Source of the DNA: Streptomyces sp. NBC_00425
Lineage (GTDB): Bacteria > Actinomycetota > Actinomycetes > Streptomycetales > Streptomycetaceae
Length of the DNA: 64,000 nt
Assembly: GCF_036030735.1 (NCBI RefSeq)
Contig: NZ_CP107928.1
Coordinates: 5,394,001 to 5,458,000 of the forward strand
Reading direction: 5' to 3'
Shown here: positions 24,117 through 32,438 of the stretch, piece by piece
How positions within the stretch are numbered: position 1 is the stretch's first letter
Layout of the letters: each line of letters starts with the position of its first letter
The notes under the pieces: generated by a model
The model's input: only the letters and a program-made list of their open reading frames with translations
The model's database searches: none
Told to the model about the DNA's origin: nothing
Position numbers and translations under genes: made by a program

Positions 24117-24863
24117 TCAGCGGCCGTAGAAGATCCGGTCCCGGTACTCCTCCATGATCCGGGCGTTCCAGTCGAGGCCGCCGTCGACGTTGCCGGAACG
24201 CAGCAGCGGCGGCTCGATGCCGCGCTCGGCGAGGGCGCCGGCCGCGGTGGCCATGACGGCCTGCAGGAGTGCCGAGGTGACGACGGTGGAGGCGGGGGCG
24301 AAGGGCGCGGGAACGGTGTCCAGGGTGAGCTCGGAGTCGCCGACCGCGATCTTCGAGTCCAGGACGACGTCGCAGTGGTCCTTCAGGAACGTCCCGGAGG
24401 CGTTCCGGGAGCCCGTCTGCGAGGCGTAGGCGACGGACGTCACGCCGATGACGCTCACCCCCAGGGCGCGGGCGTTCCTCGCCATCTCCACCGGCAGCGC
24501 GTTGCGCCCGGACAGCGAGACGACGACGAGGGCGTCGCCCGCGCGCAGGGGCGAGGTGTCCAGGACGGCGCTCGCGAGGCCGTCGACCCGCTCCAGGGTC
24601 GAGCCGAGCGGGCCGGACGTGACCTCGACGCCGGGCACCGCGAGGAGGTTCATCAGGGCGAGGCCGCCCGCGCGGTAGACGACGTCCTGGGCGGCCAGCG
24701 ACGAGTGGCCGGCGCCGAAGGCGAAGAGCCGGCCGCCGGCGGCCACGGTGTCGGCGAGCAGCGCGCCGGCCGCCTCGACGGCGTCGGCCTCCTCGTCGCG
24801 GGCCCGCTGCAGCAGGGTGATCGCGGCGTCGAAGAACTGGGCGGCGAGCTTGCGGTCGCTCAT
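24117..24863 (-). CDS. SIS-domain sugar isomerase-type protein
   Basis: This 248-residue protein is of the UPF0309/SIS family that binds phosphosugars. The Rossmann-like SIS core has FGAGHSSLAAQDVVYRAGG at about residue 50 and VVVSLSGRNALPVEMA at about residue 110. Relatives sit in amino-sugar pathways. The ATG at 24863 gives the conserved length; the longer open frame upstream has no match. A sequence like the DasR operator lies 83 bases upstream, which fits control by N-acetylglucosamine-derived signals (inference). It is divergent from dmdR1. Confidence 0.85.
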   Translation of the reverse strand: MSDRKLAAQFFDAAITLLQRARDEEADAVEAAGALLADTVAAGGRLFAFGAGHSSLAAQDVVYRAGGLALMNLLAVPGVEVTSGPLGSTLERVDGLASAVLDTSPLRAGDALVVVSLSGRNALPVEMARNARALGVSVIGVTSVAYASQTGSRNASGTFLKDHCDVVLDSKIAVGDSELTLDTVPAPFAPASTVVTSALLQAVMATAAGALAERGIEPPLLRSGNVDGGLDWNARIMEEYRDRIFYGR

Positions 24864-24945
24864 CCGAGGGGCCCCTTTGCCGTGTCGGCGCCCGGGTGGG
24901 TGTCCGGGGCGCTGTCCGGGTTGATGTCCGTGCCGCGGATCACGG

Positions 24946-24961
24946 TGCGGTCTGGACCAGT
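24946..24961. promoter_or_regulatory. DasR-like operator (dre)
   Basis: TGCGGTCTGGACCAGT agrees with the published dre consensus AGTGGTCTAGACCACT at 12 of 16 positions, including the whole GGTCT and GACCA arms. It is 83 bases upstream of the SIS-domain gene, in its promoter region. Confidence 0.5.
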
Positions 24962-25159
24962 GCGGTGTCAATACGGCGGGTGACGGGAGCCTGCGGGGGC
25001 GGCGCGCCCGGCTCTCTCCGGTGTCGGTCGTCCTGAGGCAACCGTCCGGTTTCGACGGCACGGCACGCTTGTCAGTGGTATCCGGCAGAATTGGGTCCAG
25101 GGCCAGCGCACGCGCCGATGTGCCGTGGAGCCTTCGGCAGAGCTAATCGAGGGGCATCA

Positions 25160-25852
25160 ATGTCCGGACTGATCGACACCACGGAGATGTATCTCCGCAC
25201 CATCCTCGAGCTGGAAGAGGAAGGTGTGGTCCCCATGCGTGCCCGGATCGCCGAGCGCCTCGACCAGAGCGGACCCACGGTCAGCCAGACGGTGGCGCGC
25301 ATGGAGCGCGACGGCCTGGTCTCGGTCGCCAGCGACCGGCACCTGGAGCTCACGGACGAGGGCCGGCGGCTCGCCACGCGCGTGATGCGCAAGCACCGCC
25401 TCGCCGAGTGCCTGCTGGTCGACGTGATCGGCCTGGAGTGGGAGCAGGTGCACGCGGAGGCCTGTCGCTGGGAGCACGTGATGAGCGAGGCGGTCGAGCG
25501 CCGCGTGCTGGAGCTGCTGCGGCATCCGACCGAGTCGCCGTACGGCAACCCGATCCCGGGTCTGGAGGAGCTGGGCGAGAAGGACGGCGCCGACCCCTTC
25601 CTGGACGCGGGCATGGTCTCGCTGGCCGACCTCGACCCGGGCGCGGAGGGCAAGACCGTCGTCGTCCGCCGCATCGGCGAGCCGATCCAGACGGACGCGC
25701 AGCTGATGTACACGCTGCGCCGCGCGGGAGTGCAGCCCGGCTCGGTGGTGAGCGTGACCGAGTCGGCGGGCGGGGTGCTGGTCGGCAGCGGCGGCGAGGC
25801 GGCCGAGCTGCAGGCGGAGGTCGCGTCCCACGTGTTCGTCGCCAAGCGCTGA
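25160..25852 (+). CDS. dmdR1: Iron-dependent DtxR/IdeR-family repressor
   Basis: This 230-residue metal-dependent repressor of iron uptake has an N-terminal winged helix (residues 1-70; MYLRTILELEEEG, LDQSGPTVSQTVARMERDGLV), a dimerisation domain and a C-terminal SH3-like domain (about 150-228). The DtxR metal ligands are all present in order: His and Glu in KHRLAE, His in QVHAEAC, Cys in the same segment, and Glu-His in RWEH. The length and sequence fit DmdR1 of Streptomyces, the main regulator of siderophore genes. The ATG at 25160 has GAGGGG upstream. Open frames run antiparallel over the gene (see findings). Confidence 0.9.
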   Translation: MSGLIDTTEMYLRTILELEEEGVVPMRARIAERLDQSGPTVSQTVARMERDGLVSVASDRHLELTDEGRRLATRVMRKHRLAECLLVDVIGLEWEQVHAEACRWEHVMSEAVERRVLELLRHPTESPYGNPIPGLEELGEKDGADPFLDAGMVSLADLDPGAEGKTVVVRRIGEPIQTDAQLMYTLRRAGVQPGSVVSVTESAGGVLVGSGGEAAELQAEVASHVFVAKR

Positions 25853-26357
25853 GCGGAGCGCCGCGGTCGCCGGGGCGGCCGGTGATCGTCGCTCAACGGT
25901 GAGCTTTGGCCAACTCCCGAGACGCGTGGGGCAGTTGTGGCGCGGTGTCGATCTCGCCGAATCGGAGATTGCCTGTGTCGAATCGCAGCGCTCCGACGCA
26001 TCCCGTGCCAGGCTGTCGCGTGAGGCATATGACCTGAGGGGGCGGGATGATGTGCCGCGGAGCAGCGGAGGGCCCCGGCGCCGTACGGCGCCGGGGCCTG
26101 TCCTCCCCTGTGCTGACCCGGAGCCCCGAGCTCCCAGGGTCATTCCCCTCGGACCGTTTTCCCCGAGCGGTCCGCCTCCCGGTGAGAATCTCCCCTCGGC
26201 GGCGGGGATCATTCCCTGAGAATGGTCACTCGAACGAGCGGTGTTGTGCGCGGAGAGTGCAATTCTCGAAAGGGCATTCGATAGCCTGAGGTGATTGAAG
26301 GCAGTACGAAGGCATCGGCAGCGCAGCGGTACGACGGCTAGGGGGGTGCCAGGACCT
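25853..26357 (+). other. Intergenic region between dmdR1 and the alpha/beta hydrolase gene
   Basis: Apart from the hairpin at 26071-26098, I see no gene here. A less GC-rich segment at 26220-26300 with a GATAGCCT -10-like element (26280-26287) is the probable promoter of the following gene. Small frames at 25899 and 26047 have no family support. Confidence 0.5.
26071..26098. terminator. Perfect 13-bp hairpin
   Basis: Arms 26071-26083 and 26086-26098 are perfectly complementary around a 2-base centre. It lies about 220 bases after dmdR1 and before the promoter of the next gene, so it probably ends dmdR1 transcription. Confidence 0.65.
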
Positions 26358-27260
26358 ATGGCGCGACGCATCGACGTGACCGGGGCGGGCGGCGTACGTC
26401 TGGCGGCTTGGGAGTTCGGCGACCCGCCCAAGGGGATCCCGACGCAGTCCACCGGCGGGCGGGCGGAGCGCGCCGAGTCCGAGCAGGCCTCCGGCGTGCT
26501 GTTACTGCATGGCCTGATGGGCCGGGCCTCGCACTGGGCGTCCACCGCCCGCTGGCTCTCCGAACGGCACCGCGCGGTCGCCCTGGACCAGCGCGGCCAC
26601 GGGCAGAGCGAGAAGCCGCCGCAGGCCGCCTTCACCCGCGAGGCCTACGTCGAGGACGCGGAGGCGGCCCTCGAGCAGCTCGGACTCGCCCCGGCCGTCC
26701 TCGTCGGGCACGCCATGGGCGCGCTCACCGGATGGCAGCTCGCCGCCAAGCGTCCCGACCTGGTGCGCGGCCTGGTCGTCTGCGACATGCGGGCCTCCGC
26801 GCTCGGCGCGGCCTCGCAACGCGAGTGGGGCGACTGGTTCGCCTCGTGGCCCGTCCCCTTCGCCACGCTCGCCGACGTCCGCAAGTGGTTCGGCGAGGAC
26901 GACCCCTGGGTGGAGCGGCCCAACCCCTCCCGCGGCGAGTTCTACGCCGAGGTGATGCAGGAGTCGTCCGACGGCTGGCGTCCCGTCTTCGAGCCCGAGC
27001 AGATGCTCAAGTCCCGCGAGACCTGGGTCTACGACGCGCACTGGGAGGAGCTGACGCAGGTCCGCTGCCCGGTACTCGTCGTCCGCGGCCTCGACGGCGA
27101 GCTCGGCCGGGCCGAGGCCCAGGAGATGGTCCGGGTGCTGCCCCGCGGCGAGTACGCGGAGGTGCCCGACGCGGGGCACCTGGTCCACTACGACCAGCCG
27201 GAGGGGTGGCGAGCGGCCATCGAGCCGTTCCTGGACGCCGTGCTCGCCGAGTCGGCCTGA
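26358..27260 (+). CDS. Alpha/beta hydrolase-fold protein with Ala in place of the nucleophile
   Basis: This 300-residue protein is a plain alpha/beta hydrolase by sequence: VLLLHGLMGRASHW (oxyanion loop), ALDQRGHGQSEKP, a cap region at about residues 150-220, VLVVRGLDGELG with the acid and DAGHLVHYDQPEGW with the His. The nucleophile elbow, however, reads GHAMGA where G-H-S-M-G is usual, so the catalytic Ser is Ala. It may be a non-hydrolytic member, for example a binding protein, or it may use cofactor-free chemistry. The ATG at 26358 is chosen for the conserved start; 26295 is an upstream in-frame ATG. Confidence 0.85.
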   Translation: MARRIDVTGAGGVRLAAWEFGDPPKGIPTQSTGGRAERAESEQASGVLLLHGLMGRASHWASTARWLSERHRAVALDQRGHGQSEKPPQAAFTREAYVEDAEAALEQLGLAPAVLVGHAMGALTGWQLAAKRPDLVRGLVVCDMRASALGAASQREWGDWFASWPVPFATLADVRKWFGEDDPWVERPNPSRGEFYAEVMQESSDGWRPVFEPEQMLKSRETWVYDAHWEELTQVRCPVLVVRGLDGELGRAEAQEMVRVLPRGEYAEVPDAGHLVHYDQPEGWRAAIEPFLDAVLAESA

Positions 27261-27293
27261 CCGCTCCGCCGCCCACGCGCACCCCCGCCACCG

Positions 27294-29012
27294 TCAGCCC
27301 TTGCTCACCGCCGTCAGGATCTCCGGCAGACGGGACGCCGTGCGCGGCGCCGCCAGTCGCAGGCCCAGCAGGGTCACGGCGGCGCCGTAGGCCGTGCCGC
27401 CCGGCAGCAGCAGCCAGGTCCACGCGTCGCCGCCCTCGGTGACGTGCAGCCAGATCGTCACCGCGAGGACGGGCGCACACAGCAGCGCGGCCGAGACCAT
27501 TCCACCGAAGATCGCGATCCAGGCGAGACCGGCCTGGCCGGGGGCGACGTTCTTGTAGCCCTCCTGAGGGATCGAGTAGGGAAAGCGCGCCGAGGTCCAG
27601 GCGCCCGTCGCCAGCATCGCGCCGAGCAGCGCGAAGGACAGGCCGAGCGCCTCGGGGAGCTTCGGCCAGTCACCGAGCATCGCCGTGGTCAGCACGGTCA
27701 CCAGCGTCGCGTAGGGCAGCGTGATCACCAGCAGGGCCAGCGCCCGTGCGCGCAGCTCGTCGTAGGCGTCCCGGCGTGAGGAGATGGTCATCGCCACCAT
27801 CCAGAACGCCGAGGTGTCCTGCCCGAACTGGTTGTACATCTGGATGCCGAGCATCCCCGCGGCGAAGCAGGCGAAGTAGATCGAGCCGGTGCCCTGCAAC
27901 GCGTTGAAGACGGGCACGATCAGCCCGATCGCCAGCGAGGTCACCCACGCGGCCTTCGTCTTCGGGTCGCGCCAGATGTAGCGCAGGGTGCGTTCCATCA
28001 CCGTGCCGGTGCGCCCGCCGGGCAGCAGCCGCGCCAGCCCCGCCGACCTCCGCCGCTCGCGTGCGGCCGGCTCGGCGGCCTGCAGGGTGGAGCCGTCGGG
28101 CGCGGTCATCAGCCGCGTCAGGCTGCGCGACCACGCCGTCACCAGCAGCACCAGCGCCGCGCCGCTGACGGCGAGCTGCGCGACGGCGACCCCGTACGCC
28201 CCCTCGCTCACCGAGTCGACCGCGCCGAGCGCCGAGGCGGGCGGCAGCCATCGCAGCACCTCCCCGACCGGTTCGAGCTGCCCCAGCCCGGACGTGCCGA
28301 GCCGCTGCGCCCCGAAGTTGACGGCCTGCGCCCCGATCGCGACGACGAGACCGCTCAGCACCGCCAGATCGCGGCCCTTGCGGCTGCTCAGCAACCGGAT
28401 GTTGGCGGCGGCCACGGCCCGCGCGAACGCCACGCACACCAGCAGCGCCAGCGGGACCGCGAGCACCCCGACCGTCCAGGCGGCCGCCCCGTGCGCCACC
28501 GAGATCACCGAACCCACCAGCAGCAGCAGCGTGAACAGCGGTCCGATGCCCACCAGCGAGGCCGCCAGCAGCGCCCGCACCAGCGGCCGGGGCCGCAGCG
28601 GCAGCATCACCAGCCGGGTCGGGTCCAGGGTCTCGTCACCGCTCGGGAAGAACAGCGGCATCACCGCCCACCCCAGCCCCAGCACCGCCACCAGCAGCAC
28701 GACCAGGGAGACGGCGTGGTCGTGCCCCCTGAGCGCGATCAGTCCGAGCAGCTGCAACGCGGCGAACAGCAGGGTGACGACGGCGGAGGCGACGTACGCG
28801 GCCCGCCGCCCGCCCGACTGCCGCAGCCCGTTGCGCAGCAGCGACAGCTTCAGCCGTACGACGGTGGCGACGAGGTCCGGAGCGGAGGCGGCCGGGGCCG
28901 GGGCGGCCGCGGAGGAGGCGGGAGCAGGGGCGGCCGCGGAGGAGGCGGGAGCAGGGGAGGCCGCGGAGGAGGCCGGAGTGGGGGAGGCCGGCTCGGGGGT
29001 CAGCTCGCTCAC
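27294..29012 (-). CDS. ABC exporter permease (ABC-2-like)
   Basis: This 572-residue integral membrane protein has about twelve hydrophobic segments, with long ones at roughly residues 75-110, 115-140, 175-225 and several in 370-550. Its N-terminal 50 residues are an Ala/Pro/Ser tail built on tandem repeats. It forms a two-gene unit with the ATPase: its GTG start overlaps the ATPase stop as GTGA. The pair is likely an exporter of unknown substrate. Conserved RYIWRDPKTKAAW near residue 355 is typical of this Streptomyces family. Confidence 0.85.
   Translation of the reverse strand: MSELTPEPASPTPASSAASPAPASSAAAPAPASSAAAPAPAASAPDLVATVVRLKLSLLRNGLRQSGGRRAAYVASAVVTLLFAALQLLGLIALRGHDHAVSLVVLLVAVLGLGWAVMPLFFPSGDETLDPTRLVMLPLRPRPLVRALLAASLVGIGPLFTLLLLVGSVISVAHGAAAWTVGVLAVPLALLVCVAFARAVAAANIRLLSSRKGRDLAVLSGLVVAIGAQAVNFGAQRLGTSGLGQLEPVGEVLRWLPPASALGAVDSVSEGAYGVAVAQLAVSGAALVLLVTAWSRSLTRLMTAPDGSTLQAAEPAARERRRSAGLARLLPGGRTGTVMERTLRYIWRDPKTKAAWVTSLAIGLIVPVFNALQGTGSIYFACFAAGMLGIQMYNQFGQDTSAFWMVAMTISSRRDAYDELRARALALLVITLPYATLVTVLTTAMLGDWPKLPEALGLSFALLGAMLATGAWTSARFPYSIPQEGYKNVAPGQAGLAWIAIFGGMVSAALLCAPVLAVTIWLHVTEGGDAWTWLLLPGGTAYGAAVTLLGLRLAAPRTASRLPEILTAVSKG
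28900..28980. repeat. Three 27-bp tandem repeats in the permease N-terminus
   Basis: Three head-to-tail 27-bp units (28900-28926, 28927-28953, 28954-28980) encode nine-residue repeats close to PASSAAAPA. The first two are identical and the third has a few changes. Length variation here would stay in frame. Confidence 0.85.
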
Positions 29013-29779
29013 CGGCCCGCCCCGCCGCCCAGCCAGTCGAGGTCGGAGCCGGTGTCCCGGCCCTGCGCCCCGACGAGCTCGAGGAACGCCGTCTGCAGCG
29101 AGGGCGCCGACCCGCGCACCTCCTCCAGCGTCCCGTGCGCCCGGATCCGTCCCGCCGCCATCACCGCCACCCAGTCGCACAAAGACTCCACGAGCTCCAT
29201 GACGTGCGAGGAGAACACGACCGTCGCCCCGGATGCCGTGTACCGCTCCAGCACGCCCCGGATGATCTGCGCGGAGACCGGATCGACGCCCTCGAACGGC
29301 TCGTCGAGGAAGAGCACTTCGGGGTTGTGGAGCAGGGCTGCGGCGAGGCCGATCTTCTTGCGCATACCGGTCGAGTAGTCGACCACGAGCTTGTGCTGGG
29401 CGCCGGCCAGATCGAGGACGTCGAGCAGCTGCGTGGCCCGCTTGTCGACCTCGGCGCCGGGAAGCCCCCGCAACCGACCGCTGTAGCCGAGCAGTTCACG
29501 TCCCGACAGCCGCTCGAACAGCCGCAGACCCTCCGGCAGCACCCCGATCCGGGCCTTCACCTCGACCGGGTCCTGCCACACGTCGCGCCCGACGATCTCG
29601 ACGGACCCCTGGTCGGGCCGCAGCAGCCCGGTCACCATGGACAGCGTCGTCGTCTTCCCCGCCCCGTTGGGGCCGACGAGGCCGATGAACTTCCCCGAGG
29701 GGAGGTCGAGATCGATCCCGGCGACGGCGACTTGCTGGCCGAACCGCTTCCAGAGGTTACGCACGCGTACGGACGTCAT
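29009..29779 (-). CDS. ABC transporter ATP-binding protein
   Basis: This 256-residue ATPase has Walker A GPNGAGKTT at about residue 35, a signature STGM at about 135 (variant of LSGG), Walker B VLFLDEPFEGVDP and the H-loop FSSHVMELVE. It is of the CcmA/DrrA-like exporter class. It precedes and overlaps the permease gene. No transport substrate is suggested by neighbours. Confidence 0.93.
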   Translation of the reverse strand: MTSVRVRNLWKRFGQQVAVAGIDLDLPSGKFIGLVGPNGAGKTTTLSMVTGLLRPDQGSVEIVGRDVWQDPVEVKARIGVLPEGLRLFERLSGRELLGYSGRLRGLPGAEVDKRATQLLDVLDLAGAQHKLVVDYSTGMRKKIGLAAALLHNPEVLFLDEPFEGVDPVSAQIIRGVLERYTASGATVVFSSHVMELVESLCDWVAVMAAGRIRAHGTLEEVRGSAPSLQTAFLELVGAQGRDTGSDLDWLGGGAGR

Positions 29780-29832
29780 GCCCGAACCCTACGGTGAGCG
29801 GGGCGGCCGACGAGGGCGGGAGACGCCGCGGG

Positions 29833-30486
29833 CTACCGGTCCCGGCCGCAGGCGTAGGCGAGCGGCGAGATCAGCTCCTCCGCGTCCGGCAGCCAGCGGT
29901 TCGCAGCGGTCGGCCGGCAGGCCCACTGCACGGCCCCGCGCGATCCGAACCGGGTGGGCGGCGCGGCGACGTACGTGCCCTCGCCGAGCGTCACCAGATC
30001 GAGGGCGGCCGGCGACCAGCCCAGCTTGCGCACCAGGTCCGGCACCTTCGCCGTGGCGCCCGGCAGCACGAAGAACTGCATCCGGCGGTCCGGCGTCGAC
30101 GTGACCGGACCGAGCGTCAGTTCCATGCGCTCCATCCGCGCCAGCGCGAGGAACCCGGCCGTCTCCGGCACGGAGATCGCGTCGAACGTCCGCCCGGTCG
30201 GCAGCAGGATCGAGGCGGTCGGCTGTTTCTGCCACATCCGGCGCGCGACGGTCGCGCTCCCGGTGGCCTGCGTCGCCCAGTCCGGCCGAGTCGGGTGTGC
30301 GCCCGGAGCCTCGCAGGCCGCTTCGCCGCAGGAGCAGCGCTGCATCCCTCCGACGGCTTCCAGCCAGGCGCCGGGGAACACGTCCCAATGACGTTCCTCG
30401 GCGTAGCGAACAGCGGTCTCGAGCAGCGATTCCCCGCGCTGCTTCGGGATTTGAGTGGCGTCGGCGCCCGCGATGGTCTCTTCCAC
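29833..30486 (-). CDS. Stand-alone prim-pol domain protein (bifunctional DNA primase/polymerase family)
   Basis: This 217-residue protein matches the N-terminal prim-pol family that in plasmids and phages is fused to a helicase; here there is no helicase. A small Cys cluster CSCGEAAC near residue 50, followed by GAHPTRPDWA, is typical of the chromosomal Streptomyces members. Whether it is an active primase cannot be judged; the usual acidic catalytic residues are not obvious. The GTG at 30486 is chosen; a GTG at 30510 is also open. It is divergent from the NsdA-like regulator. Confidence 0.75.
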   Translation of the reverse strand: MEETIAGADATQIPKQRGESLLETAVRYAEERHWDVFPGAWLEAVGGMQRCSCGEAACEAPGAHPTRPDWATQATGSATVARRMWQKQPTASILLPTGRTFDAISVPETAGFLALARMERMELTLGPVTSTPDRRMQFFVLPGATAKVPDLVRKLGWSPAALDLVTLGEGTYVAAPPTRFGSRGAVQWACRPTAANRWLPDAEELISPLAYACGRDR

Positions 30487-30655
30487 GATGAACACAACTC
30501 TAGCGGTCACCAGGGGTTACGCCTGCCCGAATGCGCGGGGGAGGAGCATCGATTCCGCGTCCGGGGCGCATGGGTGCATGAGCGGGGGCGCGCGGGAGGA
30601 ACGGGCGCGGGAGCGGGTAACCAGGGTGAGGGGGGCGGCTTCCGCCAGTAACCCG

Positions 30656-30690
30656 GCAATTCCCGTATTGCTCGGCAAACATCAGCAATC
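30656..30690. promoter_or_regulatory. Alternating GCAAT/ATTGC inverted repeats
   Basis: GCAAT (30656-30660), ATTGC (30668-30672) and AGCAAT (30685-30690) form two overlapping inverted repeats in an AT-richer part of the divergent promoter region. They are candidate binding sites, possibly for the adjacent regulator. Confidence 0.35.
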
Positions 30691-30828
30691 CGCTCATGCC
30701 TCGCATTTTCGGTGCAACCGTGGGGCATCGATCTTCTCGGCCGGAACTTTTCGGTGGAAGACACGTCAACTCGGTGTGTGGGCAGGCACCCGCCGCCCCG
30801 GTCACCGCAGCCACAGGGGGTAGTGCCC

Positions 30829-32214
30829 ATGGCCGCAAGGCCGCTAGTCGCGCGGCAGCCGAACGAACGGCTGCAGGCGCTCATCCAGGAGGCGGGGTGC
30901 TCGAACGCCGGGCTCGCCCGCCGCGTCAACATGTGCGGCGCCGAACACGGCCTCGACCTGCGCTACGACAAGACGTCCGTGGCGCGCTGGCTGCGCGGAC
31001 AGCAGCCGCGGGGGCGGGCCCCGGCGATCATCGCGGAGGCGCTCGGCCGCAAGCTCGGCCGTACGGTCACGATCGACGAGATCGGCATGGCCAACGGCAA
31101 GAACCTCGCCTCGGGCGTGGGGCTGCAGTTCTCGCCGACGGTACTGGGGGCCATCGAGCAGGTCTGCGAGCTGTGGCGCAGCGACGTGGGCCGGCGGGAC
31201 TTCTTGTCCGGCTCGTCCGTGGCCGCCTCGGCGCTGGTCGAGCCGAGCCGTGACTGGCTGATCTCCTCGCCCGACGCGCAGGTCGCGCGGTCCGCGGGGC
31301 CCCGGGTGGGGCTGTCCGACGTGGCGGCCGTCAAGGCCATGACGCAGGCGCTGGTCGACCTCGACCACCAGTACGGCAGCGGGCATGTGCGCCCGGTCGT
31401 CGTGCACTACCTCAACAGCGTCGTCTCGGGCCTCCTCGCCGGCTCCTACCGGGAGGCCGTGGGCCGTGAACTCTTCGCCGCCGTCGCGAGACTGACGGAG
31501 CTCGCCGGGTACATGGCCGTCGACACCGGCCAACCCGGCCTCGCCCAGCGCTACTACATCCAGGCGCTGCGGCTGGCCCAGGCGGCGGGCGACCGGGGAT
31601 ACGGCGGATACGTGCTGGCCGCCTCCATGAGTCATCTCGCCGCGCAGCTCGGGAACCCGCGCGAGATCGCGCAGTTGGCGCGGGCCGCGCAGGAGGGCGC
31701 GCGGGGACGGGTGACTCCGCGCGCGGAGGCGATGTTCCTCGCCGCGGAGGCGCGCGGACACGCCCTGCTGGGCGACGCCCGGAGCACGCAGGCGGCGGCC
31801 GGACGGGCCGTGTCCGCGCTGGACGCCGCCGACCCGTCCGCCGGGGACGACCCGGCGTGGATCGCCCACTTCGACGAGGCCTATCTCGCAGACGAGTTGG
31901 CGCACTGCCATCGCGACCTGGGCCAGGCCGAGGCGGCGGCGCGCTGCGCCGAGGAGTCCCTGGCCGGGCATCCGCCGGGCCGTGCGCGCCGGCGTGCGAT
32001 CGGCTATGTGCTCCTCGCCACCGCGCAGGTGCAGCAGCGCGAGATCGAACAGGCCTGCAACACCGGCATGAAGGCGGTCGAGTTGCTGGAGACGCTCCGC
32101 TCCAACCGGGGCGCGGAGTACCTCGACGACCTCCAGCTGCGGCTGCAACCGTTCCGCGACGAGTCGGTGGTAAGGGAGTTCGGAGCGCGGCTGGAGTTGC
32201 AGACCGCGGCGTGA
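30829..32214 (+). CDS. NsdA-like regulator (HTH plus TPR-type repeats)
   Basis: This 461-residue protein has an atypical HTH at about residues 15-75 (GLARRVNMCGAEHGLDLRYDKTSV, partly: SVARWLRGQQPRG) followed by TPR-like helical repeats from about 150 to 440. The architecture is that of Streptomyces NsdA and relatives, which repress antibiotic production and sporulation. The ATG at 30829 is preceded by AGGGGGTAG. Function as a developmental or antibiotic regulator is by family analogy. Confidence 0.78.
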   Translation: MAARPLVARQPNERLQALIQEAGCSNAGLARRVNMCGAEHGLDLRYDKTSVARWLRGQQPRGRAPAIIAEALGRKLGRTVTIDEIGMANGKNLASGVGLQFSPTVLGAIEQVCELWRSDVGRRDFLSGSSVAASALVEPSRDWLISSPDAQVARSAGPRVGLSDVAAVKAMTQALVDLDHQYGSGHVRPVVVHYLNSVVSGLLAGSYREAVGRELFAAVARLTELAGYMAVDTGQPGLAQRYYIQALRLAQAAGDRGYGGYVLAASMSHLAAQLGNPREIAQLARAAQEGARGRVTPRAEAMFLAAEARGHALLGDARSTQAAAGRAVSALDAADPSAGDDPAWIAHFDEAYLADELAHCHRDLGQAEAAARCAEESLAGHPPGRARRRAIGYVLLATAQVQQREIEQACNTGMKAVELLETLRSNRGAEYLDDLQLRLQPFRDESVVREFGARLELQTAA

Positions 32215-32438
32215 GCCGGGGCGTGAACACGGGGGCGCTCCCGCGTGAACGGAGGGAAAAGACGAGGTCCCGCACGGGAGGCGACGAACGCGGCGCACGA
32301 CGCTCCGGATCGGTCACGGACGTCACCGGCGATCCCGGTGGGAGGGAGATCACGTTCTTGAGCTGCGTGGCACGGGGTTCCGGGGACCCGGTAGCGTGAA
32401 CCGACGATTCCGAAGGTCCCCCATTCGTAGGAGTCCCG

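Noticed and set aside
28900..28980. Repeat array checked as possible CRISPR
   Set aside because: The units are directly adjacent, have no spacers and encode in-frame protein repeats.
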